This document shows, piece by piece, positions 43,426 to 55,400 of a stretch of DNA of 64,000 nucleotides (its first letter is position 1; every line of letters starts with the position of its first letter). Made by a program: the position numbers and the translations under genes. Source of the stretch: Caecitellus pseudoparvulus (taxonomy: Eukaryota > Bigyra: Bicosoecida); the NCBI GenBank assembly GCA_965644315.1, contig CBFFRQ010000068.1, forward strand, positions 744,001 through 808,000, read 5' to 3'. The notes under the pieces were generated by a model, which saw only the letters and a list, made by a program, of their open reading frames with translations, had not been told where the DNA came from and ran no database searches.

Positions 43426-44154
43426 TCACAACCCCTCAGCGCCGGCGGTGAGAATGCAAGCGTTGCCAACACTTTGCTCACGCTGCACGGGGGGTGGGCG
43501 CACCTTGCCGCCATGAGGTGGGAGCCTGTCATCCAAGACAGTGTAGGTCTCTTCATCCTGTGTGTCTTTGGGGGTGGATAGGCCCAGGTACGCCTCAGAC
43601 GTCACCGAGCCCTGCCCTGGTGCGCGCAGGCGTCGCAGGGCCCACCAAACTGCGACAAGTAGCAGGAAGACGCCAAGGCACCCCCCCACAATGGCCAGGA
43701 CTTGGACCAGGGGCAGAGAAAAAGTGCAGCGCAGTTCATACGTGCAGCTCTCCATGTAGCTGCCACACAGGGCCCGCATTTGTGCTCGCTGCACTGCGCC
43801 AAGGTGCCCTGGAGTGCACTGGGCAGGCAGGCAGGTCGCAGTCGATAGAGAAAACTCAGCAGGAGTGTGATTTGTAGCTAATTTTTCCGTATAGTCGCCG
43901 TAGCTTGCGTGAATGGTGCAGTACGTGTTGCCCGAGTTGGCGCACTTCTGCGCCAGGGCATCTTGGCCGGCCCCGCAAGACCACGCTCCGCACGCCCCTG
44001 CCTGTGTCGCATTGGCCAAACAGCTCTGAAGCGAGGACAAACAATCCAGATTGCTGCTGTTAAAGACTGTCAGTGCTCCTTCTACGGTCCCCCCGCCCGC
44101 CCAGCCGCTCATGCACCGCTGCGGCGTGCCTTGCGGGGCAAACCAAGCTGGCAT
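43426..44154 (-). CDS. Cys-rich single-pass membrane protein, N-terminus uncertain
   Basis: Open frame of 242 residues from ATG 44154. Residues 1-145 contain about 14 cysteines and several N-x-S/T sites and look extracellular or lumenal. A clear transmembrane helix follows (VLAIVGGCLGVFLLLVAVWWALRR, about 150-173), then a polar tail with Tyr motifs (SEAYLGLST, EETYTVLDD). That is a type I membrane protein layout, yet no signal peptide is encoded. A first exon upstream is therefore likely missing from this model; a possible acceptor is TGCCAG just after 44150. The stop lies 16 bp from the convergent enolase stop. No domain recognised. Confidence 0.6.
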   Translation of the reverse strand: MPAWFAPQGTPQRCMSGWAGGGTVEGALTVFNSSNLDCLSSLQSCLANATQAGACGAWSCGAGQDALAQKCANSGNTYCTIHASYGDYTEKLATNHTPAEFSLSTATCLPAQCTPGHLGAVQRAQMRALCGSYMESCTYELRCTFSLPLVQVLAIVGGCLGVFLLLVAVWWALRRLRAPGQGSVTSEAYLGLSTPKDTQDEETYTVLDDRLPPHGGKVRPPPVQREQSVGNACILTAGAEGL

Positions 44155-44411
44155 GTCCAGAGAAGCCGGGCGCCGAAACTCTCACGAAACCCTCCCTCCT
44201 TGCAGGGACCCCGACGTGTTGTGCGAGAAATCAATTCATATGAGACCCCCAATGCGCATGCATCAGTGCTTTGTCTTTGGTATTGGTTTGTGGGTTTTGG
44301 TTGCATTGCGTGGTGTGTGCAGACTGGTGGGAGCAGGCCCAGCCTCTTGATCCACTTGCCGCTTCCCAGCAAGGCTCTTGCACCGCAAAGAGCGCAGCAA
44401 GTGGCGAAGCC

Positions 44412-45773
44412 ATGAACCCTAGGAGCACTTGCAGCGACAGAACAGGAACCGATCGTTTGGCTGCAGCTCGGCTTCGTGCGTCTGACCGTTTCATGAAGGC
44501 TGCTGCTCGGCAGGTGGCAGCGCAGCGAAGCAAGGTCACAGCCCAGCGGAAATTGGCACAGAGCACAGCAAGCACAACGGACCCCGGCGCGAGCAAGCAG
44601 GTTCACCTGGCACAAACTCCCGTACATGACCCACGCATGTCGGTGCAGCTGCCCTGGCAAGAACGTGATGACAGCCGCACAACTCCACACCTGCCAACCT
44701 TTACACATGCCATGGCGCGAGGGGTCAGCGAGGGTGGGCATCACACCCAGCCCATCACCATTGTCTTGGGACCTGCCACACATGCTCTTGAAGGAGGGGA
44801 GGTGGTCACTGCGACTGTTCCTGCCCTGTTCGGCATTCAAAGCCCCCAGCGCGCGGCGCCCCTGCACTCCCCAACGATGGCTGCAAGAGCCAATTCGCCT
44901 GATGAGCCCACCTCATTGAGCGACACAAGTCATGTGCATGAGAGCAAGCGAGGGATGAGGGCTGCCCAAAGCAAACACTCTCCACACAAAAGCAGGAGAG
45001 AGCGGCGGGAACTCCAACATCAGCGTGCCCTAACAGCCGAGCTGTCCCGGCAGCTGGAGTTCACATCTGCACAGCTGGCCCGCAGCCAGGAGAGAAAGAG
45101 CCCAAAGCCTTCGCATACGCACCCCTCACTTGGCTCATCCTGCTCCACACTCCATGCCTCCAGTGAGGCCGCAAGGTCTCTGCCCGCAAGCAGCAAAGCA
45201 GCCAATATCGCAGGAGCCTGCAGCCCTGAACCACAGAGCACGACAGGTCAAGACGACTTGGTGAGCATCAGGTGTACTGATAGCCCATTGGGCATCGAAG
45301 CCTTGTCAGCGGAAAGGTCGCCTGGATCCAGGGACGCGGCCGTGGAGCACGGCATCCGCACACGCCCAGCGACACCAGCCTTGCCAGGGGCAAACACATG
45401 CATCTGCCAAGGCCGCTGGAAGGAACTTGTCGGGGCTAGCCAGGTCTTGCTGAAGTGGTCGCGGCAGCTGATGCTGGAGAACAGCAGCCTCTCAGCGCAG
45501 CTCCGCGCAGTCCAAGCCAGAAGCAAGGCTGAGCGAGCCCACGCAAACCTGGCACGCGCGCAGGCACATCGGTGGGCGAGGTCCCCTCATCGCAAGGATG
45601 GGCTGAGAGCTGAACCAGTCGGTGGCTCCGAGCCTCGGACCCCTGAGGAGGTGCTGAGCGCCATGCGCCTCGTACGGAGCGCGTCGCGTGCAGGAGGACG
45701 GAGTCCACACCGAGGTCAGCGGCCGGTGCATAAAGGCGAAGGACGAGCACGTGCAGGAGGGGCTTGGCAGTAA
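44412..45773 (+). CDS. Unknown coiled-coil protein, about 453 aa
   Basis: Open from ATG 44412 (the frame extends upstream only to a TTG at 44271, which I did not use). Composition is Ser, Ala, Gln, Arg and His-rich and mostly disordered. Two heptad-like helices are visible: RRERRELQHQRALTAELSRQLE near residue 250 and RQLMLENSSLSAQLRAVQARSK near 375-400, each able to form a coiled coil. GC bias at third positions is weaker than in neighbouring genes. No signal peptide, membrane segment or known domain. It could be a cytoskeletal or centrosomal-type protein, but nothing specific supports that. Confidence 0.55.
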   Translation: MNPRSTCSDRTGTDRLAAARLRASDRFMKAAARQVAAQRSKVTAQRKLAQSTASTTDPGASKQVHLAQTPVHDPRMSVQLPWQERDDSRTTPHLPTFTHAMARGVSEGGHHTQPITIVLGPATHALEGGEVVTATVPALFGIQSPQRAAPLHSPTMAARANSPDEPTSLSDTSHVHESKRGMRAAQSKHSPHKSRRERRELQHQRALTAELSRQLEFTSAQLARSQERKSPKPSHTHPSLGSSCSTLHASSEAARSLPASSKAANIAGACSPEPQSTTGQDDLVSIRCTDSPLGIEALSAERSPGSRDAAVEHGIRTRPATPALPGANTCICQGRWKELVGASQVLLKWSRQLMLENSSLSAQLRAVQARSKAERAHANLARAQAHRWARSPHRKDGLRAEPVGGSEPRTPEEVLSAMRLVRSASRAGGRSPHRGQRPVHKGEGRARAGGAWQ

Positions 45774-46082
45774 TGCATTAGAAGCACCCCTCTAAAGGTT
45801 CAAGTCTTGAGTTGCAGAAGCATGAGTGCTACCCCGCCAAGGTTGGCAGCACATGGTGGCCGCGAGGCCACCTGCAAGCTCCCGGCCAGAACCAGGCCTG
45901 GTGCTCCGCAGCTACGGGGGCCCTCCTCAAAGTCCCCACACAGACAAAAACCTAAGAAATTAGATAGAAACCATTCCTTGCTTCAATCAAGACAGTAAAT
46001 GCCCACGATTAGTCACTTTTTACCTTGAAAACGAGGGCAGCGTCTTGGACGCCGCTTGCCAGCACAAATTCCGCAACGAAAC
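45774..46082. other. Intergenic region, relatively AT-rich
   Basis: About 310 bp between two plus-strand genes. The stretch 45945-46020 is the most AT-rich part of this neighbourhood and may contain the 3' processing region of the upstream gene and the promoter of the next. AATTCCGCA at 46067 precedes the next ATG. No exon or RNA gene seen. Confidence 0.5.
46067..46075 (+). promoter_or_regulatory. TTCCGCA start-proximal element
   Basis: AATTCCGCA ends 7 nt upstream of the proposed ATG at 46083. Function as initiator inferred from recurrence. Confidence 0.45.
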
Positions 46083-47231
46083 ATGGCTGCTTCTGCGAAG
46101 ACTGCGATGCAGCTGCGGTACGAAAAGGAAAAGGGACACCTTGAGTACGCACCTGGTGAAGCTTTTTGACTGCATGTGCAGTGGGTAATTCGAAACCCGG
46201 ACGACGCGGAAGCTCTGCTGGGTGGCCTCGCTCGCTGTGCAGCCGCGACGCAGCGAGACACGCCCTGCACGCCGCTGTACTTTTTCCGGGTGTCGCACGA
46301 CCAAGAGGCTGCGGAAGATATGATCCGAAGTGTGAAGACTGTGGGGGACCACCCCCACTACAAGCCAGCCTTTAAGGCCATGCAAATGGGCATTCCGCTG
46401 CCTGGAGCCGCAGCCCGGCTGACGGCGCAGCACATGCCGGTGGAGCCGCTGCACTGGGGCGCAGACACACCACTGGAAGGGCGCGAGGAAGAGCTCGCCT
46501 TCAACCCCGTCGTGGTGGACTTGACAGAGGTGTACCTGGACTCCCGAGCCTTCATGGAGCACGTGGAGAGCGCGGACTACATGGCTGGGTACGGCGAGGT
46601 AATGAAACCGCAGCGCTCCCTCAAACCATACTCACAGGTCTTGGGCACACCGACAAAGGAAATGATAGACAGCATAATCGAACCCGTTCTCAAGGCCGAC
46701 TGGGTTGCCGGGGACACGCCTGGGCTCTGCGGGGTGTGGTTCTGGCCCAGGGGCGGCGGGGAGGATGCAGCGACTGCGCTCCTTGACGTGGACGTGTTGC
46801 CGGTGCCCCCAAGTGCCGCAGACGGGGGCGATGCAGCGCCCGATGCCGCTTCTGTACTGAAGCCAGCATCCCCCCCTGCGTGGCGAGAGGCTGTCACAGC
46901 TCTGGCAGAGGCGGTGCAAGCCACCTGCCTCATCGTCACACCTGCCGCGTGCAACGCAGCCAAACACCGCGTGATGGTGGCCTTCACAGTCACTCCACTG
47001 GCAGAGGCTGCACTGCGGGGTGCGCTGGAGCAGCTCTGTGCTGCTGCGCCTGTCTCCGGCCGATGCACGTCTACTGGGGACGCGGCACTACCTACTGTGG
47101 AGGGCGTGCTGAGTGTGACGCAGAGCAGCTTGGGTCCACGCGCCGCCGGGTACGCCGTGCACCCCTTGGCATCCCTTGTGTCAGAGGTGGAGGGCATAGC
47201 GTACTCTCGTGCCGGCGCTGCAAAGGCGTGA
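46083..47231 (+). CDS. Unknown protein, two exons, about 353 aa
   Basis: Exon 1 (46083-46155) encodes MAASAKTAMQLRYEKEKGHL... and is joined through an 87-nt intron (GTGAAG ... CTCGCTGTGCAG) to exon 2 (46243-47231). The shorter intron ending at 46181 is out of phase, so I rejected it. The first 190 residues look globular (LYFFRVSHDQEAAEDMIRSV, VVDLTEVYLDSRAFMEHVES, GTPTKEMIDSIIEPVLKADW) and the rest is Ala-rich with alternating strands and helices. No signal peptide, membrane helix or motif that I recognise. The open frame before the acceptor also lacks stops, so the start is less certain than the body. Confidence 0.65.
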
Positions 47232-47373
47232 CCATGGTGAATGCATTGCATGGCGTGTGAAAACACAGGTGAGGGTGCGCGTGGTTACTGCTCCGGCGAT
47301 GCGCTGGCGCCGAAGCAAGGGGGGATCGCCCCCTGGACGGTGGAGTTCCCTCTCCATCTTGGAAGTATCAAAT

Positions 47374-50300
47374 CTAGCCGTAAATGTCGTCCCCTTCCTC
47401 GTCCCCCGCAGTCCCCTTCGTAGGGTACGAGAAGGCAAAGGATGCCGAGGGGCCCCGCGTCAGAGCGCCAGTGGCGACGGCACGTGTGGAGGCAGACATG
47501 CCTGCCAGCACATTGCGCACCTCCACGACGCTGCGCTTGCCTGGCAAGGAGCCGGGCAGCGTTGGCATGGACCTGCGCCGCACATCAGTGGCTGCGGGGG
47601 TGGAGCTGCTCAGGTTCCGCATCTGCAGGGAGGAGGGCGCCGGCGCCCCGCCACGGACTGGCGAGCCGCGAGTGGGGGACGCCCGCCCACCTTTGAACGC
47701 GAAGGACAAGCTCGCTGGGCTGCTGCCCGATGAAGGCGGAGCCGAAGCGGTGGCGGGGTTGGGGATGACGACGTCGTGTGAAGACGCCTTGGTTAGGGTG
47801 ACGGGTGTCGTCGAGCGCACGGTGGAGTCCGTGGCTGCTCGCTTCAAGATGGAGTTCTCCGATGCTTTGGCATGGCTGGTGGTCATGCCAGTGGTATCCG
47901 CCCAGGGGGCCCTCGGAAAGGGATGGCCGCGCCTCTCCGCTTCCACGTAGCCGTCAATTTCGTCCGCCAGGAACTCCAGGCGGGAGTGCTCCAACGCCAG
48001 GTCAAAGGCGAAGCCAGCACCCAGGGTGAGGATGACGACAAACCAGAAGGGGGCGCGACTCATCATGGCCAGCACGACGCCGTAGTACTGCGGCGCGACG
48101 CTGAAGATGCTGGAGTAGCCCAGCAGGAAGATGAAGTACCCGAGGATGGACAGCCAGAAGAACAGGTGGTTCGGCCAGGCCCACGTGGTGGTGATGTTGG
48201 GCAACGCCACTTTCAGCTGCATGGCCAGGACGAGGCAGGTGAATGTGGTCTGCCCAGCCACACTGAGCCCATCCACGAGACCGTCCGGGGACCAGGATGG
48301 CCCCGCCGGAGCGTACGTCGCCCACGGCAGGAAGAAGACGATCATGGCGTAGGCGAAGGCGTGCATGAGCCAGCCAATCATGGACTTAATGTTCAGGTTC
48401 ATGTGGTACAAGCCGGACATGTACACTTCCGGCCGCGAGAGCACCGTGCGCTTGGACAGGTCCCGGTCGAAAAGCCCGACCATGATGATGGGCAGGCCCA
48501 AGAAGAAGTTGTACCCAGAGTACACCAGGGACTCGAAAAAGGACGTCCCAGAGAAGCCCGCGAAGGAGTTGAAGCAGAAGAGGGTGAGGGTGATGACGAC
48601 GTTCTTGTAAAAGGAGTACAGCACCACCTTGCACATGCGCACGTACGACCAGCGCCCGTGCACCAGCAGCAGCGGCTTCAGGAACCGGAACTGGGCGATG
48701 GCGAAGTCTGACGCGTTCACAGCTTGCAGCCCCTCCTTTCCAGAGATGCCCACTCCGACCTCCGCTTCCTGGATCATGTTCACGTCGTTTGCACCGTCGC
48801 CGATGGCCAGCGTCATGGGCCGCGGCTTGATGCCGTCCTTCACCATGCCGATGACGTTGGCCTTCTGGCCTGGGGACACTCTGCACGCGATGACAGCCTT
48901 GCACAGCGTGGCGGTGATGAGGAACTTCTTCTCCCGCTCGGGGTGCCCAATGATGTGGTACAGCGCCGCCCCCGTCACCACCACAGCCATGTTCGTGCGC
49001 ACCTGCACGTCTGGCGCGACGAGGGGAGACAGCGGCGCGTCTGCTCCAGGCGACGCTGGACTGCCCTGCCCCATGCCGGGGGAGCCCCCTGCATCATCAC
49101 TGCCCCGGATGATGGCGGCCGCAGAGCCCGCCTTGGACTCTGCTTGGCTGTGCGCGCGGGCCAGCTTGGCCTGGATGGTGCCAGACTCCATGGAGGCCAT
49201 GGAAGGGCCTGTGCTGGGCACGACCGACACTGCTTGTGTGTCATCACCCAGCAGGGCAGCGGACGAGGAGGCCCGCGCCCGCCCTGCGCTGCCGCTGGCC
49301 TTGAGCTTCAGCTTGCGCTGGGAGCGCGCGCCGGGCAATTTGCGGGCGTCTCGCTTCAGCAACTTATCCAAGAAGGTGCGGGGGTCGTCGTGGATCTGCT
49401 TGAACTCGCGCGCCAAGGCGTCCAGCTGTGCCACCACAGCGCCTTCGTTCCCAGACACGATGCGGATGAGGTTTGCATCGGGGATGCTGGAGTCCAGCAG
49501 CTGGCAGGAACGGCCGATGTTGATGGCGGTCTCGGGCTTGTCCCCTGTCAACACCCACGTCTTGATGCCGGCCCGACCCAGGTCGCGGATGGTCTCTGGC
49601 ACGCCGTCTTGCAGCCTGTCTTCGATGGCCGTCGCACCCATGACAGTCATGTTGATCTCCGTCCTGGACGCCAGGGCTGCCAGCGCAGCGTCGCGGCCCT
49701 GGGCCAAGGCTGACGCCCGCTCGTATTCTGCCGCCCACGCACGGGCCTCCTCTGGCGGTAGCTCCCGCGACGCAACAACCAATGTGCGCAGGCCGAGGTC
49801 TCCCATGGCTGCCAGGTGCTCCACGAGCTGCTGACGGGAAGGCTCCACGTGGCAGTACTTGAACACTTCACTGTCTGCACCCTTGCACAGCAACACCACC
49901 CGGCCATCTGGCCTGCGCAGCACCACCGACATGCGCTTGCGATCCGCGTTGAACTCGTGCAAGCCCAGCCAGCCAAAGCGCTGGTCCTGTCCCCGAACAC
50001 GGATGGTCATGCTGTCGTGTGTGCGCTGGCGGAATTGGAAGCCCTGGCGGCCAGCAGCCTTCACAAGCGCACCCTCATCTGGACTCTCAGCCTGGTACGT
50101 CAGCTCGCCCTGGTCACTCCACTCCGGGACGACAGTGTGGCACAGCGCCAGCGTCTCGAAGAACTCCGACACCTGTGCCGGGGTCGCCTGAACACCCGGC
50201 ACGCTCCTGCCTGCCAGGAGCGCCGCACAGTTGGGGTCTGCGAAAGCCACGTCCTTGCCAGCCGAGGCGGGGGCTGCGTCACCGTACAGGGCGGCATCGT

Positions 50301-51952
50301 CGGCTGCCGCGGCGCCCTCGTCCCCCGACTCGCCGCCGAACTGCCCAAACATGGCTTGGCCTGTGGAGAACATCTTGAACTCCATGATGTTCCGCGTCAA
50401 CGTGCCTGTCTTGTCAGAGAAGATGTACTCGATCTGCCCCAAGTCTTGGTTGATGTTTGAGGTGCGGGCCTTGGCGGGCGTGTCGGTGGTGGGGTCGTAC
50501 ATGGACGCGTCCTGGTCCACAAAGTACGCCTGGACGTAGTTCACCATCTCCACCGTCACGTACAGGGAGATGGGGATGAAGTTGTTGAAGAGGATGAGGA
50601 AGGTGAACCACTCCGCCAGCCAGGAGGGGATGACGTAAATGGGCCCAGAGGTGGCGAGGTAGTACAGCTTGTTGTCGAAGACCGCCTGCCAGAGCACAGC
50701 TGCAATGGTGGTCAGGGTGCACAGCGCGAACTGCGCCAGGAAGATCACGCCCAGCAGGCTGTTCATGGTGCGCTCCACCTGTGACATCTTGGAGCGGGTG
50801 CTACCCGCCTTCTTCATGACCTTGGTGTCCTGCCCCGCATACACCACCATGCCCGCGATCCAGTGAGTGTTGCGCACAGATGACCCTCGCAGAACGACGT
50901 TCTTGTTCACCACTCCGCCAATGCCGACTGAGGGCACGTCCAGGCTGCCGACGAACTTCAGGAGGTCGTCGTTGGGGTGGTCACATTGGAAGGTTCCTGA
51001 GATGCGGGCCAGGTCAGACTTCTCAGGGAAGGCGTCAGCGACGGTGCGCACGCCATAGCGCAGTTTCAGGTCTGTCTCGCCGTCAATGTTGGAGGTCTCC
51101 ACGTAGCACTGCGCGCCGGCCTCAGATGTCTGCAGGACAATCATGTCGGCGGGCACCTCCTCCCGGTCGGGGATGACGACGATGGTGCCCACGGAGAGGT
51201 CCTTCCACGCCACTTGGTCCATGCCCCCCCCCGGCTTGAGCACCGTGGCCAGGCGGGTGTTCACTGCCTTGTCGCTGCGGTGGCGCTTGGCGTCCTCCAG
51301 CAGCTCCTTGAGCATGGAGATGGACAGCACCGCGACGAGGGGACCCAGCGTCGAGAAGGGCTGCAGAGGGGAGTTGAACACTTGGGGGAAGTATGTTCCG
51401 ATGAGCATGAGCATGGAAATGACGAGGAAGTAGATGTTGGCCGTCCTCCGAAATCTGAGTGCAAGGAAGAGAGAATGGTAGCGTGGTGCAGTGCACCAAG
51501 GCGTTGCTGCAGGCGCCGCAGGGACGCCCCGCCACAAGAGAGCACATGCACACGCCAGGGGTTTCCAGCAGTCAAAAAGCTGGGCTGGGTGGCCGACTTG
51601 TGCTGGGCCAGCGAGCGGGGCACGCCAGGCGAGACAAGTGGCGGTGGCAGCAGCTCACCACCCCCTGCAAGGAGCTTGGCACCTGTTCCCACACGCGCAG
51701 CACTCACTGCTCCAGGAGGGCCTTGCCCAGGAAGTTGTACCATTCATACTTTGCTGTCTTGATGCTATTCGGCTCCTGCACGTCCAGAGAGGGGTCTGTC
51801 TGCGGTCCGTTGATGACACCCACCCGCATCGGCCCTTCGGGCTCGGGGGTGCCGCACAGCGCTGCCCACGCCATGCTGTGGCAGCAGCACCCCGTGCCAG
51901 CACCGCGAGAAGACGAAGACGGAAGGAGAGGCGACCGTGCAGACCTGTCCAT
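47374..51952 (-). CDS. P4-type ATPase (phospholipid flippase)
   Basis: Moves aminophospholipids from the exoplasmic to the cytosolic leaflet. Exons 51952-51708 and 51454-47374 (intron 253 nt, GTGAGT) give 1,441 residues. NSIKTAKYEWYNFLGKALLEQ joins FRRTANIYFLVIS across the splice exactly as in the family. DGETDLKLR is the dephosphorylation loop. PISLYVTVE is the P4-specific M4 signature. The phosphorylated Asp429 lies in DKTGTLT. TGDKPETAINIG and GDGANDVNMIQEA are also present, followed by NSFAGFSGTSFFESLVYSGYN. About ten membrane helices are visible. The C-terminal 180 residues are Ser/Thr/Pro-rich and may be autoinhibitory, as known for some relatives. ATG 51952 is preceded by donor- and acceptor-like sites, so further 5' exons may exist. 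Confidence 0.95.
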
Positions 51953-52434
51953 GTCCCTGCGCCTCACGTGGCGCGGTGGTCCTGGTGCCTGGCAGGCCCA
52001 GGGGCGTCCCCCCTCGTGGCGCCGCCAAAAGCGGCGGCGCTGCCAGGTCGGCGCTCCTGCGCCTGCAATGTGGGCAGTCCAAGCGCCCCACTCACGCGTG
52101 TGGGAAGCCCGGACGTGCTCCTGGGGGAGCTACAACTTGGCCTGCCCGGGCGTGTGTTCGCTTCTGCACCGGCCGACGCTGAGGGGGGGAGGGAGGCTTC
52201 AGCTTCGTGTGAGGGGGGGGTGGCATGGCTTGCCAAGCCCCCGCCTGCTGGCGCCGAACCGCGAGCACCGGCGTGCGCGCACCTGACACCCAAAAACAGT
52301 GCACAGCATCTCGCTTGCACTTGTGGGTCAGACTCACATCACCCCCCTGTTCCCACGCTCCGTGGGGCGCGTGCCTGCTGCCGGATCGGCGGCGGTGCGG
52401 TATTTGGCCTCAGACTCGGCAGACCAGCCCTACC
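51953..52434. other. Divergent intergenic region or 5' exons
   Basis: About 480 bp between the P4-ATPase and DENND6 start codons. The minus strand contains several plausible donors (GTGAGT near 52097) and acceptors, and short open stretches, so 5' untranslated or N-terminal exons of the ATPase may lie here. AATACCGCA on the minus strand at 52404-52396 is a weak match to the start-proximal element. I could not settle a model. Confidence 0.4.
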
Positions 52435-55400
52435 ATGGCACAGGAGGAGGCTGGAACACTGTGGCTGACGTGCTTCGCCACAGCCGAGTTCGACGTTGAC
52501 TCGGGTCAGGTCATGCGCCATGTGTTCCCTGCTGGATCAGTGAGTGGCGCCTGCCCTAGCTCGCCGTCGCTGGCTTTGCCAGCAAGCACACGGCTCCCTG
52601 CTCTCCCTGCTCTCCCTGCACAGCTAACCCCCAGCCAAGCACACAAAGTCGCGTGCCTGGCACTGCCAGACTCCAATACTGGTCAGATGGGCGACTCCAT
52701 ACACAGCTTCCGCACCCGCTTGTGCGTATGCCAGGCTTGAACCGCACCACCTCAGCGGTGCACGTCACGACACGCCTCTCCCTCGCAGTGACGAGCGCCA
52801 GCTGCGCTCTGGAGAAGGCCACTTCCACAACTACACACATGGATGCTCATTTTTTCGCCAGCAGCGGGACGTAGCCCGCCGTCGTGGCTTCTCTCAGCGC
52901 GCCCTGGTCGTGGTGGCGCCTGCGCCGTACGTTGGCTTGCTGCGGACCATCGCCGGGCTGCTGGGCCAGCTGTACTTCCGTATCGGCATGACAGCGCTGG
53001 AAGCTGCATGGGGGGACGTGCAGAGGTGGCCAGCTCCCGTGCCTGGTGCATCCCTGGACCTGCCCCTGCTGGGGCAAGTGCTGCGCTTTCATGTCCCGTG
53101 GACGGGGCGGGAGGGGGCCAGCCTTGCGAGGCACGAGGTGCGAGGGGGGCAAGTACACCGCGCCCCGCCGCCTACAGGCCCCAGCCTCACCCTGGCCGAG
53201 GTGTTCGCGAGCAAGCACTCCGAGCTGCCTGGCGTGTTTCAGGAGATCGGCCTCTTCTCCACATTCCGCTCCCTCACGCCACACCTGTGGACTGTGTGGG
53301 AGCTGGTGCTGACTGGGCGACCTTTGGCCATTCTGGCACCGTCTCCTGACGCCTGCGGGGATGCTGTTATGGCTGCCATCTCCCTCATTGCACCGCTGGC
53401 CTTCACAGGCGACTTCCGCCCCTACATCACCCTGTACGACCCCGACTTTAAGCCTCTCGCCGCTACCATGAACGCTCCAGGGGAAGCGGCTGCAGCGGAG
53501 GCCGCAGCATCCATGTTTGGCTGGGCTGCGTCCCTCATGTCCCGCCAGAGTGCTTCCAAGCGCCTGAACTCCCCACGCTTGACCATGCCGTTGCCCAGAG
53601 CCAGGCCCACCGCCCTGGCTCTGCCCCAACCCGCCGCACAGCCACCAGCAAGGCGAGAAGCATCGTCTCCCCATCAAGAGGCCGCCAAGCCAGGTCGCTG
53701 GGTACCAGCCGCCTCTGCCGGGGTCCTGCCTGCCCTGCCCCCGCTGGGGGGTGGCTCCCTGCGGGGACCTGCCTACAGCGTGCCGGCTGAGGGCGCTGCG
53801 CAGCGTGCGGGCGGCAGTCGCAGCAGGCGGCGGCGGCTTCGCCTGCCACCTCCCAGCCCTGAAGTGGGCGCCCCCATCATCCTCGGCAGCACAAATCCCT
53901 TCTTCGCCAAGGCGCTCGCGCTGTGCCCCAATGCCCTGTGGCTGGGGTCTCGCCCGCCCCTCCTGCCCACGCCCAGCCCCACTTCTCTGCCTGCCGTCGC
54001 AGGACATGCTCGCAGCACAGCAGGTGGTGGTGCTCCCTCCCCTGCCTCGCCCCCTACCGCCCCCGATGAACCCTCGGACCAGCGCTCCCTGCCTCGTCCC
54101 GACTCCTTCATGTCAAGCGGGGGGGGTGGCGGCGGGGACGCTGCGGCGACTGACGAGGCTGACGTGCACACTGCCACTGCAGCTGAAGTAGCGGCGGCCA
54201 ATGCCGCTGCTTTGGCTGAAGTGGAGGGGGGCCCTGTCCCAATGGTGCACACGGCAGGCACCGCCGCCACCCGCTCCGTCACCCCGCCACCCGCAGGCAA
54301 GAGGCGCCTCATGACACCAGTGTCCCGCACCCTGCGCCGGGCAGCGTCAGGGCGTGCCGCACGAGGGAGCTCCTCCGTCAGTGCGGGCACCATGGATGCA
54401 CTGGATGAAGAGGGCGCTGCGTGGGACCTGCAGGCACTCTCCTCCGAGGTGATGCGGGAGCAGGCAGCGCAGAGCGCCAGCTACCCAACGACGCCAGCAG
54501 GCGAAGGGCCAGCCCCTGCCCCATCCCTCGCCGCGGCCCACGCTGCCTCCAGCACTGCCACAGTGGACAGTGCGGGTGGGGAGACCAGCGGGGACCTGGC
54601 CTCTGTGGTGTCCAGCACCTCCAGCACAGGCGTGACAGGGCGTGTGTTCCCGCCCCACATGCTCAGTGCGGCAGCTGCGGCGTACCACGCCTCATACCAC
54701 GCCCAAGCCAAGTGCACAGTGCTCAGTGCCCACGCACACCTGACCACAGTGCTGCCGGAACCAGGTGGCAGCAGTGACGACTCGCCCATGCTCGTGACGC
54801 GCCGCCAGCCCGCCCTGCCCTGCAACCAAGACATCCTCAGACAGCTGCTCCCGTTGCGGCGGGGAGATGAAGCCCAGCTGCAGGTGCGCCTGGTGCAGGG
54901 CGGTGCCATTCCCGTGACATACGGTGCCCAGGCCTCGGTGGGGGAGCTGCCTGCCCCCTCCCGGAGCGCCGGAGCGGGTGCAGGCACCAGCGTGCAGTTC
55001 CACGGCATGCTGCAGGGGGAGGTGCCTGCTGTGCTCATCAACAATGCCCTCTTGCGCCAGCACTTCCGGGGCCTGACCCAGGCCTTCCTGCGGCCTTTCG
55101 AGCGCTTCTTCTCTGTGGGCCGTGCGGCGGCCATCGCTGCCGAGGCTCACAGTGTGTCCATCCCCCCCGCCCTGGTGCGGGGCCCCTCATCCCAGGCAGA
55201 GCCTGGCGCGCCTGCAAGCCCCCAGCGCAACCCGGCACCGCACCGCGGAGGGGGCGCCGGGCAAGGCTCCGCATATGGCCCTTACGATGACCTGGCAGGG
55301 GTGCTGCTGCCTGCCTTTGATCGAGATGCGTTCATGAGCCAGCTGGCAGCCACTGGGCCGCCGGCTGAGCTGCGCGGGGGGGATTGGCTGCGCCTGTACA

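Noticed and set aside
44109-44867. Long minus-strand frame opposite the coiled-coil gene
   Set aside because: Cys- and His-rich nonsense composition typical of an antisense frame; no splice or start context.
45750-45820. tRNA-like B-box (GGTTCAAGTCT)
   Set aside because: No acceptor stem, D-arm or A-box at the right distance upstream; the match is to one short box only.
46145-46181. 37-nt intron in the gene at 46083 ending at TGTGCAG
   Set aside because: Too short and out of phase; the 87-nt intron ending at 46242 is in phase with a better pyrimidine tract.
53139-53178. 40-nt intron in DENND6 (GTGCGA ... CTACAG)
   Set aside because: Too short compared with all other introns (63 nt or more) and not needed to keep the frame.
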